Shown: piece by piece, positions 11,041-23,700 of the stretch
How the letters are laid out: each line of letters begins with the position of its first letter
How positions within the stretch are numbered: the first letter of the stretch is position 1
Source of the DNA: Tanytarsus gracilentus
Lineage: Eukaryota > Arthropoda > Insecta > Diptera > Chironomidae
NCBI GenBank assembly: GCA_038502055.1
Contig: JAXRKN010000044.1
Location: forward strand, 11,305,501 to 11,369,500
Reading direction: 5' to 3'
Length of the DNA stretch: 64,000 nucleotides
Notes under the pieces: model-generated
Database searches by the model: none
Told to the model about the DNA's origin: nothing
What the model saw: the letters and a program-made list of their open reading frames with translations, nothing else
Made by a program: the position numbers and the translations under genes

Positions 11041-14000
11041 GTACTTTAAAACATTATTTTTTTGACTATTTCACTTTCGTGTCTCGATGCTAAAGAGTAA
11101 AAATGAATGAAAAATCATTTTTTTCTGTAGAATTTGATAAAATTATTCCAAAAATTGCAGAATTATTTTTTGAATGAATTCGAATTTAAAATAGATACAG
11201 CAACAAGAACAAAGTAATACAAATGATGTTCATTTGGTATCATTTCATTTCCCTAATGAAGTGTTTGAATCATTTCACTCATTAATTATTTCCCCCCTTC
11301 ATTAAACATTTTTTCTTGCGAAATAAAGTTAAAGAAAATTGAAGCTGATTTGACGCATGAATGCGCCATTCGGGGTGGTAAAAGATTATTTTTCGGGTGA
11401 CTAAGGTCATTTTGAGGTTCAGTAGCGAAAAAAAATTCCTTCTCAGAAGCCTCAAGTCGTTCACGTCAAAATTGAGGTTAAAAAGAAATCAAGAAAATTC
11501 CGACCCCTTTCACGCTGTCAAAATATTTTAATAAAACCATTTTTCCATTTTTTTCTTCCTGCGATTTTATTATGAGAAATGCCTTTTTTGTGTGTGTATC
11601 CATTTCTATCGTGTGTATGCGAGGCAAACAATCTAAAGTTACTTTTTCTCCAGAAAAAAGGAGATGCGGAAAATTGTGAATAAGAAAAAAAACATGTCAA
11701 GTTTATATTATTTCAACATTATTTATACATTCTTCTATCTCAAAGGGATGTCTAACCATAAATAGACGAGTGAAGGCATCCGAACAAATTTTTCAAGGGT
11801 AAAAGAAAATTGTTTCGAAGAATTTGATTCCATTGAGCTGTTTGTGGTGCGCTGAATTATGTAACATGTTACAAAAAAATTTCAGCGAGTTTTTCAATTA
11901 AAGTTTAAATTTTTGAGGTTAAGAAAACTTTCCACAAAACCTCAATCGAAAAAATTACAATGACTCACTCACTCGCATGGGAAAGCAAGCACAAATAAAA
12001 CTTTCTCCATCCTAAAAGAAAAATCAAAAGTTTAAAGAAGAAAAACTTTTTGCTTGTTTACTCTTTGCAATATTGATGACCAACTCGCCATGTAAAAGTG
12101 TAATGATGAAAAGAAAATCGCGATGGTAGAGAAAAATTTATCCTCCGATAACATAACAAAAGCAGCAACAGAAAAATGTAACACAATGGAATGAGAAATG
12201 AGGTAGAAGAACTCTGAACCCCTAATTAGTTTTCTCTTTTTGCTTCTGTCCCCGTTATATATTTTCACGAGAAAAATCACTTGAAGCGAAACTCGTTTCT
12301 GCTTATTGTTACAAGCTTTTCATCGTGTTCGCACTGTAAATTCCTTGGGGATTGATGATGTGATGCATGCGAGTGTAAAATTTGCGAAGAGTTAAAAAAG
12401 TTTTTTGAGCTTCTTGGATGTGATTTTTTTAGATAAAAGTTTATGAACTTTTATGTAAAAAATTTCAAATTTTTTGTTAAAAAGCTTCTTAGAGCTTTCA
12501 TTTAAAAAAATCTCGACTATTTTTAAATTATTGAAGATTTTCTTAAAAGTGGCTTTTATTACCTCATGCTTCAAATTTTTTCGCTCTCCACATTTTAATC
12601 AAAGCACAAGTGCGTGTCAGAATCTGTCGTGAGGAGCTTGTGAAATACGTGCAGTAGTGGTGTGTCGAGACAAAGCGCCATACGTGCACCAGATGGCAAA
12701 TGAAAGACTTTAATTAAAATTAAGAATGGATTTTACAGCAGTCGTGCTTGAACGACAATAATCCACTCTATCTCTCACTCTCACACATAACAATGTGCAT
12801 TCAAAGAGATAAATATGATGAGATGGAGTGAGAGAAAATGACTCAATTATCATCGATTTGAGTGTGCGACAGAAAGTTGTGCAAATTTAGAACGATAATA
12901 ATCCAAAGTAGGTCAACTATTGAACTTTATTAAGTTGGAGGATTAATTTAAAAAAATCATGTCAAATTTAAAGTTTACATTTTTCAAACGAAAACAAAAT
13001 GTTGACAGGTGTAAAATTAATTTGAATAATGAAAATCTTGGTTGACATGAAGCTCAGGTGTTTGAAATTCCATAACAGTTGTGACCGCATAATTAGGTAA
13101 CTTTGGTGTGTGTGTGGGAGGAACGAGAGAGAGAATGTCAATAAAATTGCCTGAACACAATTCAAATTAGGGCTCTCCGCGTGACAAGCTCAAAATTCCG
13201 ATTCATTAAATGGTAAATTACAATTTAAATGCGAGATTTATAATTTTGACACTAACAGAAAAATCTTTTTCCATCCATTGAACTGAATTTTGTGACTTCA
13301 ATGATGAATAATTAACCACCATGCTCTTGATATTGCTAAATGAAGCGATGAGGGAATAATGACGGTAATTAAGGCAGTTTTGATTGAAATCAAAGATGTT
13401 GCGAAAACTTATCTAATATTTCATAATTAAAGTCATTAAATTTAACATTTTTCAATTTTTATTACTGTCAAAAAAGATCTGAAAAGTTATTTAAAAATAT
13501 TTAATAAAAAAATATATAAAAAAAAATTTCCTCATCTTGCACATCAATAAATTTTTAAAAAACCATTTCAGTGCTCGAAAGATAATTCTTTTTTATCCAT
13601 AAAACGTGTCATGACACTGTAATATCTTGTCACTAAAATTGTTGCGATGTCACATGCCATCACAATATTTAATAAATCACCCGCCAACGCAACACTCGCA
13701 TGGAATCCTGAGCTTAAGCTTTATCTGCTTTCTCTCTCACAAATTGCATGACAAAAATGGTTTTTTTCCTTTACTCCTAATAAAAAGCACCATCACTTTT
13801 ATCTAAATCACGCAATTCTTTAGTGATGGAGAATTTCTCTCTTAAAGAAGCAATTTACAACCCCTTCAGTGAAATGAGAAAAATGTTTACGAGATTTTAC
13901 TTATCTCCACCTCCGTTCCAGAGAAAAGTTTTCATCTCTTTTGAAGAAAGTTTTAGGAAACTTTAGAACAAATATTTTGTCGGAAAAAAATAAAGTTCAA

Positions 14001-17000
14001 CAATAAAAGAAAAAGTTTTTAAAGAAGATTTCGGCGTGCTTACATATGTTAGTGAGAATGAATGGTGAAAGCTCTTTTATGATAAGTTCATGATTCAATT
14101 ATACAATGATATAAAATTTCAAAGGCATTTAATTAAAGGTGTGTGTATATGGCAACCAGAAAAATATACACGCCAACATTTTTCATTAACCGTATTTCTC
14201 TTTTTTTCTTCCTCACCCGCGAGATTTTCCCATATTTCCTCTTTTTACCTTTTTTTGTTACACAACGTTCACAAGGGATTTGCTGCTGCTGGTGGAAAAG
14301 AGGAAAAAGTTAATCATTTTTTATTCTTAGCATGAATGTTGTTTCCTTTTCTTTCTTTCTTTTCCAGCTCTTAATTTTTCACTCTATTTTCGACCCCGTA
14401 AGCAAGTTGAAGTAATATAGAGAAAATTTAAATTTATAACGTTTTTATCAAAAAAATAATTAAATTTTTGCTATTTTTAATTTTTTGTTTTTGTTAAAAT
14501 TTTACTACAATAATTAAAAAATCTAGAAATAAAAATGGTGAAAAAGAATTTCACCACAAAACTTTTACTTTGCTTTAAATTTTTTTGGTGAATTTCGCTA
14601 ACAAATAATTTTTTACTAAACATTACACCCTTAAAAAAATTAATTTTAGATTCAAAAAAAATTTAAATTTAAAAATCTTTTAAATGCAGAATCAAATAAT
14701 TTTTTAACCCCCATTTTAAATTACCTGAATTGCATATCCAAATAAAAGGGAAACATTGTTAAATAAAAAAATTATATTATAAAAAGGAAAGAAAGCGGAA
14801 CCGTTGAACTTCTGAAATAGGTTAAAGGAATTTTATTTCTTCTCATCGTCTCTTTTACTCATTACATTAAAGCGCGCTTATAAAATGTGTGCGAGATGAG
14901 CATGAATGGGGGAGTGAAAATGACGATGGGTGTTTGATGATTGCGTAGCGCGCAGCATCAAATGGGAAAGTTGAAATCATGAATGGAAGCAGCATCCAGC
15001 TTTCGCAATCATCAGATTGGAAATTTTCTGGAAGCTTTTTCACTTCTGCAAGCGTATCACAACGGAAATCCTCAGTTGGTGTCACGGTTTAGGGTCGTTC
15101 TGTTCGAATAGAAATCGAGTCTGTGGAAAATTTAAATAAATTTTTCTCATTTTTTCAAATAAACAATTTTTATTCATCATCTCCCTTCCCCTTCATCGTA
15201 TATAAGTTCACCATAATTAAGGATTATTGTCGTTTGCGGATGAGAAAAAATGAAAAACCACCGAAGGATTTTTTCGAGCGTTAGAAAAAAAGAACTCATT
15301 GGTGTGTGGTGAAGTGTAAAAAATATGGCATCAAAAAAATATCTCAAAAAAAATTAAATATGGTGTGGACAAAAGTGAATTGCACAAATTTTTAGTGGTG
15401 ACACTCAGGAATTTCAAATAGATCGGCAATTCTTAAATCTCATCTTTTTTTTCACGCAATTATTTTTCACACACACTTTTTTGTTGCTCAAGAAGAAGAA
15501 AAAAGTTGCAAAAAATTCCCAGGCAACACACGAAACCCCCTCACAAAAAAAGAAAGAAGGAGATGAATCGTCTTAATTTTTCCTCTCTCGCACAACGGAA
15601 AAGCATGGAAACATCAACTTAAATTGTAGGAAAAAGCACATGAAAAATTTTCATCATCTTTCTCTCACTTTTTTAGTGACAAAAAGAATAAATAATAAAA
15701 AAGTGAATTAGGAAGAGAAAGAAAAAGTTTCGAAAGTAATAAAATAATGTGTTTAGTTATAGGATCTAAAAAATTTAGGATTTCACATAGAACATTTAGA
15801 GGATTATGTGAAAAATCGCGCATTTAAATTTTCCCCTGGCATTGAAAGAAAAAAAAGTTAAGGTGAATTTCCAGTGGAACAAAATTTTGACAACCCAAAC
15901 TGGCGATGTGAAGCATTCAAATGGCTTTCAGTGAAACTCATCGAAATGGAAATTACTTTATGGATGTAAAACTTTTCTTACATTGTGTTGTGTGGTGGAG
16001 GAGGAACAAATTTTCAATTACGGAAGTCTTGTTTGCTAAATAAAAGTTTTGTTGGTTTAAAAAGTTTCAATATGTGAGAGAAAAAAACTCGTGAACTTTG
16101 GAAATAAAAAAAAGTTTTAATGAGAGAAAAAAAAATGAATAAAATTTAGAAATTTTTTAGAGTTGGTAAAATTTTGAGGAGAAAAAAATTAAAAAATCTA
16201 AAATTTATTTTAAAAATTTTCCTGAAAACTAAAAAATTTTTTTAACCCGCAAAAATCCGTAAGAAAATTATTTTTATTTCAAAAATTAATGGCGTGCTTC
16301 GCATAATTTTCACCAACAAATGCTCGAGAAATTTCTCGCTATAGAAATCCATTTCACTGCAACAGTTTATTTTCCATTCATCTCTCATCTTTTTTTCCGC
16401 TGCCTCATAATGCAAAACTTTTTCCTTTCATGATTTATTACAAGCTGTTTTCATCTTTCTCTCTCACTCGACCATTCACACCAACTATGTACACCACATA
16501 GAACTACAATTAATTTCATCTCGTTGGTTATCATTGAAAAGTTTTTCCTTTGCTTTTATGTTGTCCGGCCACGATTGAAACCACCAGAATTTTTCTAGCT
16601 AAAAAGAAAAAACTTTTTATGTGTTTGCTAAATCCTCAATCAATGGAGTGATAGAGATAAAAAAATAAGTTTTTTTTCGCCACTATGAATATCTAAAAGT
16701 AGTCGAATATCGCCACAAAATAATCCCTCAAGCAAATAATTTTTTCTCTCGTCCATTTTATGCATCGATTCACAAGTGAGAGAAAAAATCTCTCGGAGAA
16801 GTGTGAAGAATTAATCACAATCTTAAATGGAAACTTTGAATGTCATTTTCTTCTCCACACCTACACAAAAACCAACGAGCTCAAATTCAAAGACAAGATT
16901 GGAAAGAAAAAGTTTTCTCTTTTTTTTGGGTGAACAAAAGTTTTCTTTTGTTTTTCATCAAGTTGGTGATTGGTGGGGTGGAAAATTGGATTTTATGGTG

Positions 17001-17702
17001 GAAAATTTTAATTAGTGATCTGGATTTGATCAGCAAGAAATAAAAAGAAGCAGAAAAATTAAAGTGCTGAAAAAACTTTAAAATTTGAATATTTAAACTT
17101 AACTTCGACTTAAAAAAGAAAATTTATAATTTGTTGTATTGAATTTTACACATAATATAATTTTTAACCCACAAAATTTATTTCTGCTGTTTTTCTTGTT
17201 AGAAAGATGAAAATTAAAATTAAAATGATAATTTTTTAAACTACTCAAAATCTAATTTTTCGTCACTTCAAGTCATTTGAATGCTTCTCTATCACTATCT
17301 CGAAACCAGCATCTGCGAAAGCACATTTTAATTTGATCACTCAACTTGTCAACTCATCGATAAAAAACTTTTCTTTTCTTTCTCTCTCTCTGCAGAATAA
17401 GAAAAATATTAGTTAAATTTGACTCTCTCAATGCGAGTTAAGGAGGAAGAAAAACACTTGAGAATTATGGAATAAAAAGAGCAAAGTTTTCTTTGCGACT
17501 CATCGAGTGTGTTGTTGGTCGATGACACATCGAGCAGCAACCCAAAAAATATAATAATAAAATTTAAGGAATAAAAAATTCAGGAGTCAATCGCACAGTA
17601 CTCTAGCATCATCAAAACTACATTTAGGAAACATCAGCAGTTAAATAAAGTAAAAAATTTCGACACACGACATTTCATTTTTTGGCAAACAAAAGCTGGA
17701 AA
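11041..17702. other. Intergenic / 5' region of the alpha7 gene, no gene seen
   Basis: About 6.6 kb of very AT-rich DNA. No frame shows conserved protein features or linked splice sites. Somewhat less AT-rich patches near 12600-12710 and 14870-15090 could be conserved non-coding sequence. The transcription start and any 5' non-coding exon of the alpha7 receptor gene probably lie here, but I could not place them. Confidence 0.45.
14536..14600. repeat. Copy of a short TGGTGAAA dispersed repeat
   Basis: TGGTGAAA, an A-rich spacer and TTTCACCACAAAA are followed about 30 bp later by TGGTGAATTTC. The same order occurs at 17906 and 19775, so this is one copy of a small dispersed element. Confidence 0.45.
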
Positions 17703-20700
17703 ATGTTATCGCTAATAGTAAATAATAATTCGTTCAAAAATGTGGAGAAAATAAAGTGTTTCAGTAAATTTAATGTGAAATTCCGACAAACGTACTCCGA
17801 TAATTTAATCATATTGATCAAATGGATTACCTTGCTTATTTTCATTACGACTACGCCACTATGTGAGTATTAAATTTTATTAAAATAATTAGCAAAAATG
17901 GAAAAGTGGTGAAATAATTATTTCACCACAATTTTTGACCTATTCATTGTGGTGAATTTCACACATTAACAAAATTCACCATTTTTGAAATTTTTGCTTC
18001 TTTCTAGTTTTTATTATTTTTTATCACAAAATTTTACAAATTTAATGTCACACAAAACCCTCCCGATTGCTTACAAAACGACACAAAATATTTTTTATTA
18101 AAGAAATCTCTCTTGCCTCGTAAAACGATAGCACACAAAAAATATTTCCTTTGTCGTAAAAAGCCTGCAGTATCGAAAACAAAATTATTTATTGTTGTTT
18201 CTTTCGTAGAAAAGAAAAAGAGGAATGGAAAAATAAAAGAATAAAGCTTAAAGCATTTTTTAATAAAAATAAACCCTCTCTAGCTTTGTTATCGCGTGCA
18301 ATCGTCAGAAAGAAAGGAAATTTTTGTTGTTCTTCGCTAAGACCATTAAAATCTTTAAAAGAAAATGTGCAAACAAAAAGAGTGAAAAAGGCAGTGGATT
18401 TCGCTTCCGAATGTAACCATCATAAATTCCCTCTTTAATGGCAAACACAAAAAGACAATTTTCTTGTTTTATTTTCCCCACGTTGATGAATAAATACATA
18501 AAATGTGACATTTCGCCTAAAACTTGTGTCTGAGTTTTGTTTTACATTCCATGCAGCATTCAAGTTCTTATCGTGCTGTAAAAGAGATATGAAATAAGTC
18601 CCGGTGGGCAAATTAATGAGGTTCAAGCGAAAAGTTTGGTTTATCTTGAATTAAAATTTTATGCCGAGCAAATAATTATTCAAATTAATAATTTAAAGCA
18701 TGAATGCGAGATATAAAATTGAAATTTTATGGAATTTTTTTAAAGTCTTCTCTTAAATTATAAATATAAAAATAACCACAATTTAGGAAGAATAAATTTA
18801 CTTTTTTTAATTTTAATTGTACTTCACACATGAAAAAATTTTTTTTTATTTAATCACCCACCGACTAGTTTCAACCTCATTCCACGACAATTCAATCATG
18901 ATTAAGCGACAATTTTAATTGCTTAACAAATTTAAATATTTGACGGACAACAACTCATTCCGTAAAAAGTTATCAATATCCATTAAAATCAGCTCCATTG
19001 TGGTGTGTGATTTTGCAGTCGAGCATTACGTGCTCTCAATTTGAAATTGATACGCGCGAAGAGTGTAAGAATTTTCTCTCGTTCTCATGTTGTTTGGTTG
19101 AGTGAGAGCGTGTCTAAATCTAATTTTGTTTTCCTTTCACACATTCGCATTCATATAAAGACACATTCATGATTTTAGCACGAGGAAAACCTTGACGATA
19201 TTTTTTGCTTTTGCCTTCGGTGATTTTTCCGCTTTAAAAAATGGCTCTTGACATTCCATTTATGATATTCATACCCTTTTTTCCCACTATCAATACACTC
19301 GTGTTACAGTGCTCGCTTCCGATATATATACGAGATTGTCTCGCAGCGGTGAAGTAGTTGCGCAATCATTTATCAACGTTCGGTGACATGAAAAGCTCCT
19401 CACCGTTTCCACTTTTCCCTCGCACTCAACTCGAGAGTTCGAAAATAATATACATTTAAAGAGTTAAAATGATGAATTGTCATCCCTCCCGGGAATGTCA
19501 TGACATGTGAGATTCTTCTTGCAATTTTTTAAATTAATTTTTTTGTCACAATTTCATTTCGCATGTTGAACGGTCTCGATATCAATTTAAATTTTTCAGC
19601 ACTGCAAATTTCAATTTTGTGAAATGGAAAAATCTAATTAAGAAAAAGTTGGGAAAATAAATTAAATTTTCTGAGCAGCAAAGTGTTCAGCTGGTGAAAC
19701 CACTTTTTTTTGTGCTTTTAAATTTAATGAGATTTTTTATAAAAAGTTTAAAGAACACGAAAATTGTGAAATTATGGTGAAATAAAATTAACTCACCACA
19801 AACTTTTAAGTTTTGTCCAACAGTGCATGGTGAATTTCTCAAATCAAAATTTTTCTATTTTTTGTTTTATTAAAATATTTTTTTGTATAAATCCTCAAAA
19901 AAGCACTTTCATGCATGCAACAAATAAAAAGCCATTTTTCGCGCACAATCCATCTTTTTAAAGGTATAGAATGTTTTTCCACACCTCCGCTCACAAGTGA
20001 GAAACATAAAATTTAATAATATTTATTGCGCGTACGATTTTTGCGAGAAAACGTACCCACACTTGAAAAACTGACGAGAAGAGTGAAAAGCGATGAAAAT
20101 ATGCTCGAAGACAACATGCAACATATTCTCAATTTCAATTATGATCATCCTCACTGCGAATATTTTTTTCGAGACGCTTCATCGCCCACGAAATTCGTTG
20201 ACTGGATGAGAAAATTCTTTTAGTGGTAAATTAGGAAAATGAGGGTTTTTGAGTGAGAAAATTGAGAAAAATTTCCAGCAATTGCATTAGAATTTGGAGG
20301 GTGAGAAAGTGTCCTTGGAAAAGAGAGAGAAAATAAAAATTCTTGCGGATTCTTACGATGCTGTTGAGTAAAATTTTATACGGTCTATAAAGAAGAAAAA
20401 AAATCACTAAATGAAATTGTTCCGGGTAAAGTTGAAAGGGTAGTCGTTCTCTCATAATAAATGGACTTTTTTTCAGCGTGGGTGAATGAACATTTTCTCG
20501 CAAAAAAAATAGCTCTTAGTGCTAAGACCTAAAGAAAATTTATTATTTCCGTTAATAACGTCGAGTTGCACCCTCCAACCTTTTTCAAACTGAAGAAAGC
20601 AAATAAAATTTCCATTTAATTGTCACAACAAGAATGTTGAAATTCTTTATCGTCGGTCACTTTTGACACATTTTGCATGTCAGCATAAACTTTTACATGA

Positions 20701-23700
20701 CATAAAATCTATTTCTGCTTTCCCGTTGAGCTAAAATGCAAATGTTGCAAACTTTATCGTTTGGTTCTCCATCTCAGACGCTTAACAAACTTAATCCAAT
20801 CTACATGAGACATAAATGAGGGGGCGGACGACTTGGATATAAATTTTTTGGGTATATAAAAATCTAAAATTTATATTTTTATATTTTTATATACCTCATT
20901 TATATTTTTATATTTTTTATATTTTTTATATTTTTATATTTTTATATACTTTTCGATCGGAATTTACTCTATATTGTGACTTTTCAACTAAAATTTAAAG
21001 CTGGAAGTGAGATCCAGTAGAAGTAAAATCAATCGATGGATTCGATAACCATTCGAACTAGATTCAGAACTTAAATTGAGATCCATTGGAACTAAGATCC
21101 AGCTCTGGAAGTGAGATCCAGTAGCTTTAAGATTTAGTGCAGGAAGTCTGGAAGTGAGATCCAGTAGAAGTAAAATCAAGCGATGGATTTGATAGGCATT
21201 CGAACTAGATTCAGAACTTAAATTGAGATCCATTGGAACTAAGATCCAGCTCTGGAAGTGAGATCCAGTAGTTTTAAGATTTAGTGCAGGAAGTCTGGAA
21301 GTGAGATCCAGTAGAACTAAAATCAAGCGATGGATTTGATAACCATTCGAACTAGATTCAGAACTTAAATTGAGATCCATTGGAACTAAGATCCAGCTCT
21401 GGAAGTGAGATCCAGCAGTTTTAAAATTTAGTGCTGGAAGTCTGGAAGTGAGATCCAGTAGAAGTAAAATCAAGCGATGGATTTGATAGGCATTCGAACT
21501 AGATTCAGTGCTTAAATTGAGATCCATTGGAACTAAGATCCAGCTCTGGAAGTGAGATCCAGTAGCTTTAAGATTTAGTGCAGGAAGTCTGGAAGTGAGA
21601 TCCAGTAGAAGTAAAATCAAGCGATGGATTTGATAACCATTCGAACTAGATTCACAACTTAAATTGAGATCCATTTGAACTAAGATCCAGCTCTGGAAGT
21701 GAGATCCAGGAGCTTTAAGATTTAGTGCAGGAAGTCTGGAAGTGAGATCCAGTAGAAGTAAAATCAAGCGATGGATTTGATAGGCATTCGAACTAGATTC
21801 AGAACTTAAATTGAGATCCATTGGAACTAAGATCCAGCTCTGGAAGTGAGATCCAGTAGTTTTAAGATTTAGTGCAGGAAGTCTGGAAGTGAGATCCAGT
21901 AGAACTAAAATCAAGCGATGGATTTGATAACCATTCGAACTAGATTCAGAACTTAAATTGAGATCCATTGGAACTAAGATCCAGCTCTGGAAGTGAGATC
22001 CAGCAGTTTTAAAATTTAGTGCTGGAAGTCTGGAAGTGAGATCCAGTAGAAGTAAAATCAAGCGATGGATTTGATAGGCATTCGAACTAGATTCAGTGCT
22101 TAAATTGAGATCCATTGGAACTAAGATCCAGCTCTGGAAGTGAGATCCAGTAGCTTTAAGATTTAGTGCAGGAAGTCTGGAAGTGAGATCCAGTAGAAGT
22201 AAAATCAAGCGATGGATTTGATAACCATTCGAACTAGATTCACAACTTAAATTGAGATCCATTTGAACTAAGATCCAGCTCTGGAAGTGAGATCCAGGAG
22301 CTTTAAGATTTAGTGCAGGAAGTCTGGAAGTGAGATCCAGTAGAAGTAAAATCAAGCGATGGATTTGATAACCATTCGAACTAGATTCACAACTTAAATT
22401 GAGATCCATTTGAACTAAGATCCAGCTCTGGAAGTGAGATCCAGGAGCTTTAAGATTTAGTGCAGGAAGTCTGGAAGTGAGATCCAGTAGAAGTAAAATC
22501 AAGCGATGGATTTGATAACCATTCGAACTAGATTCACAACTTAAATTGAGATCCATTTGAACTAAGATCCAGCTCTGGAAGTGAGATCCAGGAGCTTTAA
22601 GATTTAGTGCAGGAAGTCTGGAAGTGAGATCCAGTAGAACTAAAATCAAGCGATGGATTTCATAACCATTCGAACTAGATTCAGAACTTAAATTGAGATC
22701 CATTGGAACTAAGATCCAGCTCTGGAAGTGAGATCCAGTAGCTTTAAGATTTAGTGCAGGAAGTCTGGAAGTGAGATCCAGTAGAAGTAAAATCAAGCGA
22801 TGGATTTGATAGGCATTCGAACTAGATTCAGTGCTTAAATTGAGATCCATTGGAACTAAGATCCAGCTCTGGAAGTGAGATCCAGCAGTTTTAAAATTTA
22901 GTGCTGGAAGTGAGATCCAGTAGAACTAAGATCCAGCGATGGATTTGATAGCCATTCGAACAAAGATTTAGTGCTTAAATTGAGATCCAAATGCTCGATA
23001 TGCAATTTAAAAAAAAATTTTGTCGTTAAGAAACAAACAAAAAGTATATAAAGTATATAAAATATCAATTTATATTTTTAAATAAATTTATATTTTTATA
23101 TTTCTCATTTATATTTTTATATTTTTGAGGTATATAAAGTATATAAAATTTATATACTAGTCGTCCGCCCCCTGCATAAATGGATATGATCGAGAAAACA
23201 TTTTCGATTATGGATTTGCATGAGAATGAGTTTCGTATCGAATCCGTCTTTCAAAATATTTTGAATTCTCATTTCAAACTCGTCAAAATTCTGTGTTAAT
23301 AAATTAGTGTTAAAGTTGAAATTTAAATTTAGAGGAGTAAAAAGTTTGAATATAGATTATCAAAGTAAATGGTAAAAAGATGTATTTATTACATAAATTA
23401 TATACCTAGTAAATTAGTTTATATACTTTATGTACAAAGGTATATAATTTTTTTTTAAATTTAAACAAAAAAAATTAGGTAAATTTTTTTATCCACAAAT
23501 CTAAAACTTTTTAAAAAATCACTTTCATACTAAAATATTCAACTTTAAAAAAGGTGCAAAAAATTAATTCCTAAATATTTTTTTAAATGGATGAATTTTT
23601 TTCTCAATCTTTTTCGATTAAGTACGAGCTACTCAAAGCTTATATAAATCTTTACCTTAATCTCATGGTGAGCATAAGAGAGATGGATTCTTATATTTTA

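Larger units (their letters stand above)
17863..20818. other. alpha7 intron 1, first part
   Basis: The long first intron begins with GTGAGT at 17863. Apart from two copies of the TGGTGAAA repeat and one coding-like frame at 20020-20223, I see nothing definite. A TATATATA stretch at about 19323-19330 sits in a locally less AT-rich patch and could mark an enhancer or alternative start. This is unsupported. Confidence 0.5.

Noticed and set aside
19323..19460. Alternative promoter with short ATG frame in alpha7 intron 1
   Set aside because: A TATATATA run is present, but no initiator at the right distance. The 23-codon frame after it has no donor site.
20988..22850. 620-residue protein-coding gene
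   Set aside because: It coincides with the tandem satellite. The frame is open only because the unit is 147 bp, and no promoter, intron or domain supports a gene.
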